Below, one piece after another: positions 5,538-8,353 of a stretch of DNA of 8,353 nt. Location of the stretch: the NCBI GenBank assembly GCA_035292605.1, contig DATDPT010000109.1, forward strand, positions 1 through 8,353. The letters are read 5' to 3'. The position numbers and the translations under genes are program-made. This stretch comes from JALYNX01 sp035292605. GTDB lineage: Bacteria; Actinomycetota; Acidimicrobiia; Spongiisociales; ZC4RG35. Position 1 is the first letter of the stretch; each line of letters starts with the position of its first letter. A model generated the notes under the pieces. That model was given only the letters and a program-made list of their open reading frames with translations. It made no database searches and had not been told where the DNA came from.

Positions 5538-5804
5538 CTAAACGTTGCTGCGGCCGACGACGTACCCGAGGATGAGGCCCCCGGCTGCGCCCCAAACGAC
5601 CGAGAAATCGTCACCCACCGTGTAGATCCCGGGGGCTCCGCCGATTCTCATCACCGTGGAAAACGAGATGCCGCCGATGACGCCCATCAGCACAGCCCCG
5701 AATAGGTTGTCGGCGCTGGCTATCAAGCCGCCGATGAGTCCGGCGACTCCACCGACGATTCCGATGACGGCCAAGGCTTCCCAGGTGGAGGCTTCAAGGA
5801 ACAT
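5538..5804 (-). CDS. Small glycine-rich membrane protein of unknown function
   Basis: An 88-residue, very hydrophobic protein with three likely membrane segments: about 11-29 (VIGIVGGVAGLIGGLIAS, regular small-residue spacing), 34-52 (FGAVLMGVIGGISFSTVM) and 68-84 (VVWGAAGGLILGYVVG). The GxxxG-like repeats suggest close helix packing. It is not clearly a member of the GlsB family next to it, although size and style are similar. It could be an unrelated glycine-zipper membrane protein. The ATG start lies six bases after a TAGTCT hexamer, so a leaderless transcript is likely. It is convergent with the GlsB-type gene, with 33 bases between the stop codons, and follows the small gene at 5856-6032 on the same strand by 51 bases. 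I do not recognise a named family. Confidence 0.68.
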   Translation of the reverse strand: MFLEASTWEALAVIGIVGGVAGLIGGLIASADNLFGAVLMGVIGGISFSTVMRIGGAPGIYTVGDDFSVVWGAAGGLILGYVVGRSNV

Positions 5805-5810
5805 GAGATC

Positions 5811-5816
5811 AGACTA
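5811..5816 (-). promoter_or_regulatory. -10 box for leaderless start of the small membrane-protein gene
   Basis: On the minus strand TAGTCT is followed by six bases (GATCTC) and then the ATG at 5804. Hexamer and spacing are identical to those before the DUF6941-like gene at 1007. No Shine-Dalgarno sequence precedes the ATG. Confidence 0.5.
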
Positions 5817-5855
5817 GACAGTCCTGGGCCGCCGGTCGATGAGTGTTTCCGATCG

Positions 5856-6032
5856 TCAGATCGAGACGACTTTCTCCTCCAAGACCGCCGTCATCGGGAA
5901 CTGCACCGAGCGCCCGGCCATGCTGAACGGCTCGGTCAGCAATAGGACGATGGTGGAAGGGCCGCGACAGACGACATGCCCCGTGTAGGTGTGGAAACCG
6001 CTCTGATCCTGGGTGATGAATGTGACGACCAT
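5856..6032 (-). CDS. Probable small protein of unknown function (58 residues)
   Basis: A short frame whose codon use argues for coding: about four fifths of its codons end in G or C, like the surrounding genes, although no family is recognised. The protein has alternating hydrophobic and polar stretches (VVTFITQDQSG, HTYTGHVVCRG, TIVLLLTEPFS, VQFPMTAVLEEKVVSI), suggesting a small beta-rich soluble fold with one cysteine. The ATG is preceded at ten bases by AGAGAG, a weak ribosome binding site. A TTG two codons earlier (6038) is an alternative start with AGAGAG only four bases away. It lies upstream of, and on the same strand as, the small membrane-protein gene, and is divergent from the response regulator gene. 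The overlapping plus-strand frames look like shadows. It could be a chance frame, so the call is moderate. Confidence 0.5.
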   Translation of the reverse strand: MVVTFITQDQSGFHTYTGHVVCRGPSTIVLLLTEPFSMAGRSVQFPMTAVLEEKVVSI

Positions 6033-6039
6033 TTGCAAT

Positions 6040-6066
6040 CGACTCTCTGGTGGCTCCGACTCTCTG
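6040..6066. repeat. Direct repeat of CGACTCTCTG, period 17 bases
   Basis: CGACTCTCTG occurs at 6040-6049 and again at 6057-6066, a perfect 10-bp direct repeat with seven bases between copies. It lies in the 146-base gap between the small minus-strand gene and the response regulator, next to the start of the former. On the minus strand the copies read CAGAGAGTCG, and the nearer one supplies the weak ribosome binding site. It could be a protein-binding site or coincidence. Confidence 0.45.
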
Positions 6067-6118
6067 AATCGGCATTTGGTTGCAGAATCCGTAGAGCCGA
6101 TGTCCTCTATTTGCGCGG

Positions 6119-6132
6119 GGACTCCCGAGTCC
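6119..6132. promoter_or_regulatory. 14-bp palindrome upstream of the response regulator promoter
   Basis: GGACTC-CC-GAGTCC has perfect 6-bp arms and a two-base centre. It ends three bases before the tandem 11-bp repeats of the response regulator promoter. Its position about 45 bases upstream of the predicted transcription start would suit an activator or an upstream-acting regulator. No regulator can be named. Confidence 0.4.
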
Positions 6133-6135
6133 GGT

Positions 6136-6169
6136 GTTTACCCGATCCTTATCCGACCGGATCTAGTTT
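6136..6169 (+). promoter_or_regulatory. Response regulator gene promoter with tandem 11-bp repeats
   Basis: Two adjacent 11-mers, GTTTACCCGAT (6136) and CCTTATCCGAC (6147), share seven of eleven positions. Six bases (CGGATC) and a TAGTTT -10 box (6164-6169) follow. OmpR/PhoB-family regulators typically bind tandem repeats at 11-base spacing in place of a -35 element. The same layout, with identical distances, precedes the gene downstream of the kinase (8010-8043). The transcription start would fall near 6176, almost at the GTG start codon. Autoregulation is inferred. Confidence 0.5.
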
Positions 6170-6178
6170 CATTGGGAA

Positions 6179-6856
6179 GTGCGCCTGCTCGTAGTTGAGG
6201 ATGAACCGGATTTGGCGAAAGCGATCGCGAGGGGTCTGCGTCGTGATGGCCACGCGGTCGATGTCGCCTTGTCCGTCGGCGACGCCGACTTCAAGGTCCG
6301 CACCTCGGGTTACGACTTGATCTGCCTCGATTGGAACCTCCCAGACGGCTCTGGTCTCGATCTGTGCGCAGCATTGGTGGCCGGTGACGTGCCTACCTTC
6401 GAGGGGGATCGGCCCCGCATCCTGATGCTCACGGCTAGAGATGCGGTCGAGGATCGGGTGGCCGGGCTCGACTCGGGCGCCGACGATTACCTGGTCAAGC
6501 CGTTCGCATTGGCCGAGCTGTCGGCGCGGGTGCGAGCCCTGTTGCGTCGAGAGGACGCGGTGGACCCGGTGATCGAGGTCGGAGGGCTCCGGCTCGATCC
6601 GGCCAGATTCGAGGCCACTCGGGACGGTCGGCCTCTTGTGCTGACCGCCAAGGAGTTCTCCTTGCTCCACTATTTCATGACCCATCCCGGTTCGGTGCTC
6701 AGCCAGGAGCACCTCCTGGAGCACGTGTGGGACGAGATGGCCGACCCTCTCACCAACGTGGTTCGGGTGACTCTCAGCAACCTCCGCAAGAAGCTTGGAG
6801 CCCCGCCGCTCATCACCACTGTTCCCGGCCGGGGGTATCGGCTGGAGGACTCGTGA
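6179..6856 (+). CDS. OmpR/PhoB-family response regulator
   Basis: A 225-residue two-domain transcription regulator. The receiver domain (1-122) has the acidic pocket E7/D8, the phosphoacceptor D51 in LICLDWNLPDGSG (47-59), T85 in LMLTARD (82-88) and K107 in DDYLVKPFALAELSARVRALL (102-122). About five extra residues (VAGDVPTFEGDRP, 67-79) lie between helix 3 and strand 4 compared with PhoB. The C-terminal winged helix (131-225) contains LTAKEFSLLHYFMTHPG (155-171), the recognition region NVVRVTLSNLRKKLG (193-207) and the wing VPGRGYRLED (215-224). The GTG start lies nine bases after a TAGTTT hexamer, with no Shine-Dalgarno, so the mRNA is nearly leaderless. Its last codons overlap the kinase start (GTGA), making translational coupling likely. 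The signal it answers to is unknown. Confidence 0.95.
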   Translation: MRLLVVEDEPDLAKAIARGLRRDGHAVDVALSVGDADFKVRTSGYDLICLDWNLPDGSGLDLCAALVAGDVPTFEGDRPRILMLTARDAVEDRVAGLDSGADDYLVKPFALAELSARVRALLRREDAVDPVIEVGGLRLDPARFEATRDGRPLVLTAKEFSLLHYFMTHPGSVLSQEHLLEHVWDEMADPLTNVVRVTLSNLRKKLGAPPLITTVPGRGYRLEDS

Positions 6857-8004
6857 CCCTCTGGCGCTCGATTCGTTTCCGACTGTCGGTTCAATACTCG
6901 GCTGTCGTCTTCGGGCTCGGCGGCGCCCTGCTGGGGTTGGTCTATCTAGCCATCCGGAGGATGCTCCAAGCCCAGACCATTACCCAGTACGTGGTCCGTG
7001 GCGAGCCGGTGTTCGTCGACGGCGTCCAGGTCGACGTGATGCCGAGACTGGAAGCAGCGGAGTGGCGCACCCTCGAGTCGCTTTTCAACGAGTACGTGCT
7101 CAACCAGCTCGCCCGTTACACGATCCTGTCGCTGATCGTCCTCTTCATGCTCAGTCTGATCGTCGGGTGGGTGATGTCGGGACGAGTCCTCAAGCCTGTG
7201 CAGGAGATCACCGAAGTCGCCAGTGACATCCAAGCCACGGACCTCAGCCGCAGGATCGGGTTGCGTGGCCCCGATGACGAACTGACGCGTCTCGCTGCGA
7301 CCTTCGACGGGATGTTGGAGAGACTCGACCGCGCCTTCTCCAGCCAGCGACGATTCCTGGCCGATACCAGTCATGACCTGCGAACTCCGCTGGCAGTCAT
7401 CAGAGCCAATGTGGAGGTGGTTGCCGATGACGACACCGCCAGCATCGAAGACTGGAAGGAGGTCGGCGGCGTTATACGACGCAATGTGGAGAAGATGTCC
7501 GAGATGATCGAGGGTCTCCTCGCCACAGCCCGGCTCCAGACGGGCCGCGCTGAGGCGGTGACCCTCGACCTGGCTCAGCTGGTCACGGCCAAAGCGACCG
7601 AATTCGAGCATGTCGCCGGGGAGGTCGGCGTCTCCCTCCAATCGACGGTCAAATCTGCTGTGATCGAGGGTGTCGAAGTCCCCTTGGATCGGGCCTTCTC
7701 CAATTTGCTTGACAACGCGCTCGGCGTCTCTAAGCCCGGGAACGTGATCCGTGTCGGGGCGGGAATGATGTCAGGGTGGGCATGGATGGGTGTCGAGGAC
7801 CAGGGCCCGGGTCTGCCGGACAGCCCCGAAGGTGGCCGGATCGGTCTTGGGCTGTCCATCGTGACCCAGATCGCCGAGGCCCACGGCGGCCAACTCTCCC
7901 CGTATCCGGGTCGGGAGGGTGGCGGCACCACCATGGTCGTCTGGCTCCCTAGCCAGGCCTCGCTCGAGCCCCATCCCGACTCTTCACCTTTAGCCACTCT
8001 TTAA
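6853..8004 (+). CDS. Membrane sensor histidine kinase
   Basis: A 383-residue partner of the preceding regulator. The GTG start is chosen because it overlaps the regulator stop as GTGA and has GGAGG four bases upstream. The upstream extension of the frame only shadows the regulator gene. Domains in order: a first membrane helix (15-34), a short extracytoplasmic loop of about 50 residues (36-86), a second helix (89-109), a HAMP linker (110-165), a dimerisation and phosphoacceptor helix with RRFLADTSHDLRTPLAVI (166-183, H174), and an ATPase domain with the N box FSNLLDNAL (282-290), the G1 box EDQGPGLP (315-322) and the G2 box GGRIGLGLSIV (327-337). The H box has HD where most kinases of this type have HE. 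All catalytic residues are present. The small outer loop suggests sensing of an envelope or membrane state and not of a large ligand; this is inference. Confidence 0.94.
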   Translation: MTLWRSIRFRLSVQYSAVVFGLGGALLGLVYLAIRRMLQAQTITQYVVRGEPVFVDGVQVDVMPRLEAAEWRTLESLFNEYVLNQLARYTILSLIVLFMLSLIVGWVMSGRVLKPVQEITEVASDIQATDLSRRIGLRGPDDELTRLAATFDGMLERLDRAFSSQRRFLADTSHDLRTPLAVIRANVEVVADDDTASIEDWKEVGGVIRRNVEKMSEMIEGLLATARLQTGRAEAVTLDLAQLVTAKATEFEHVAGEVGVSLQSTVKSAVIEGVEVPLDRAFSNLLDNALGVSKPGNVIRVGAGMMSGWAWMGVEDQGPGLPDSPEGGRIGLGLSIVTQIAEAHGGQLSPYPGREGGGTTMVVWLPSQASLEPHPDSSPLATL

Positions 8005-8009
8005 AGGCT

Positions 8010-8043
8010 GTTTATCGGGCGTTTAGGGGGCGGGCAATAGCGT
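8010..8043 (+). promoter_or_regulatory. Promoter with tandem 11-bp repeats before the membrane-protein gene
   Basis: GTTTATCGGGC (8010) and GTTTAGGGGGC (8021) are adjacent 11-mers identical at nine positions. They are followed by six bases (GGGCAA) and a TAGCGT -10 box (8038-8043). Repeat-to-box distances equal those before the response regulator gene. Transcription would start near 8050, just before an AGGAGGT (8052-8058), which supports translation from the ATG at 8072. A target site for the regulator encoded at 6179-6856 is the natural reading. Confidence 0.5.
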
Positions 8044-8071
8044 GGTCGCCCAGGAGGTCTCTGCAAACGAG

Positions 8072-8353
8072 ATGATCGAACAAGAAGCCACTCAGGAAAT
8101 CACCAACCCCAGCGAGGCGCTGGAGCCGGCAGATACGGCTGAGCCGGTGGAGCCGGACCGGGGATCTACCCCGCCCGTCTTGCCCGCCAAGTCGGCTCGT
8201 CGCCATATCTGGCCCAATCTGGTCAGCGCCCTGCTGCTGGTGGTGGCATCGTCGGGGATCACCTATCTGGTCGTCACCGATTCCGAACCGGATACTGGCG
8301 TGGTAGCCGGGTCGGAGTCAGACTCTGGTGACGACGTCTCGGCAGGCAGCGAC
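8072..8353 (+). CDS. Membrane-anchored protein with acidic N-terminus (partial, C-terminus beyond window)
   Basis: Ninety-four residues are visible and the frame stays open at the right edge. The N-terminus is a disordered cytoplasmic tail rich in Glu, Pro and Ala. A basic patch PAKSARRH (39-46) is followed by one membrane helix (48-68, NLVSALLLVVASSGITYLVV). After it comes a low-complexity outer segment rich in Asp, Ser and Gly. Such a tail, single anchor and flexible linker is common in actinobacterial HtrA-like serine proteases, and these often follow a regulator-kinase pair as in the MprAB-PepD locus. The protease domain itself would lie outside the window, so this is inference; another anchored extracytoplasmic protein is possible. 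ATG is preferred because AGGAGGT lies 13 bases upstream and the -10 box would leave it inside the transcript. An in-frame GTG at 8042 would add ten residues. Confidence 0.7.
   Translation, partial: MIEQEATQEITNPSEALEPADTAEPVEPDRGSTPPVLPAKSARRHIWPNLVSALLLVVASSGITYLVVTDSEPDTGVVAGSESDSGDDVSAGSD

Noticed and set aside
5527..5538. GGGG-TCGT-CCCC hairpin between the two convergent membrane-protein genes
   Set aside because: Four pairs with no T-run are too weak to call as a bidirectional terminator, although the position would suit one.
5809..6075. Minus-strand frame of 88 residues overlapping the small gene at 5856-6032
   Set aside because: Its product is rich in His, Arg and Pro like a shadow frame. 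The frame at 5856-6032 has the better third-position G/C bias.
6068..6101. Inverted repeat ATCGGC / GCCGAT
   Set aside because: The six-pair arms with a 22-base loop are not better than expected by chance in GC-rich DNA.
6727..6852. Upstream extension of the kinase frame to an ATG at 6727
   Set aside because: The extension overlaps the DNA-binding domain of the response regulator and gives a low-complexity N-terminus. The GTG at 6853 has GGAGG and a GTGA overlap.
7987..8007. Inverted repeat CCTTTA / TAAAGG over the kinase stop codon
   Set aside because: The A/T-rich six-pair stem with a nine-base loop is too weak for a terminator, and the next gene may be partly cotranscribed.

Overview
The window is high-GC bacterial DNA with strongly G/C-biased third codon positions, tightly packed genes, several GTG or TTG starts and several probable leaderless starts (a TAnnnT -10 hexamer six or seven bases before the start codon). 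This fits an actinobacterium. Acidimicrobiia or a related environmental lineage is my guess from overall style, not from a marker gene. No rRNA, tRNA, CRISPR array, insertion sequence or phage gene is visible, and the region reads as ordinary chromosome.

Left part (1-2209): a myo-inositol-1-phosphate synthase gene runs off the left edge on the minus strand. It is divergent from a small DUF6941-like gene, which is followed by a secreted M23 (LytM-type) peptidase with its metal ligands intact. Middle part (2199-5071): a short Rossmann-fold NAD(P)-binding protein is convergent with, and overlaps, the peptidase gene. It is divergent from a class I SAM-dependent methyltransferase across a 46-base promoter region. 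Next comes sufB, the Fe-S assembly scaffold gene. It stands alone, without sufR, sufD, sufC or sufS beside it, and has a clear -10 box followed by an 18-bp palindrome that looks like an operator. Two hairpins follow sufB. Next (5253-6032): a GlsB/YeaQ-type small membrane protein is convergent with another small glycine-rich membrane protein, and a probable 58-residue protein of unknown function lies upstream of the latter.

Right part (6039-8353): a regulatory intergenic region leads into an OmpR-type response regulator and its sensor histidine kinase, joined by a GTGA overlap. The start of a membrane-anchored protein with an acidic, disordered N-terminus follows and runs off the right edge. 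Its position after a regulator-kinase pair recalls actinobacterial loci with an HtrA-like protease, but the catalytic part lies outside the window.

The best candidate for new biology is regulatory. The response regulator gene and the membrane-protein gene share the same promoter layout: two tandem 11-bp GTTTA-type repeats, six bases, then a TAGnnT -10 box, with identical spacing. This predicts an autoregulated two-component circuit with its output gene next door. The isolated sufB with its palindromic operator is the second point worth following.
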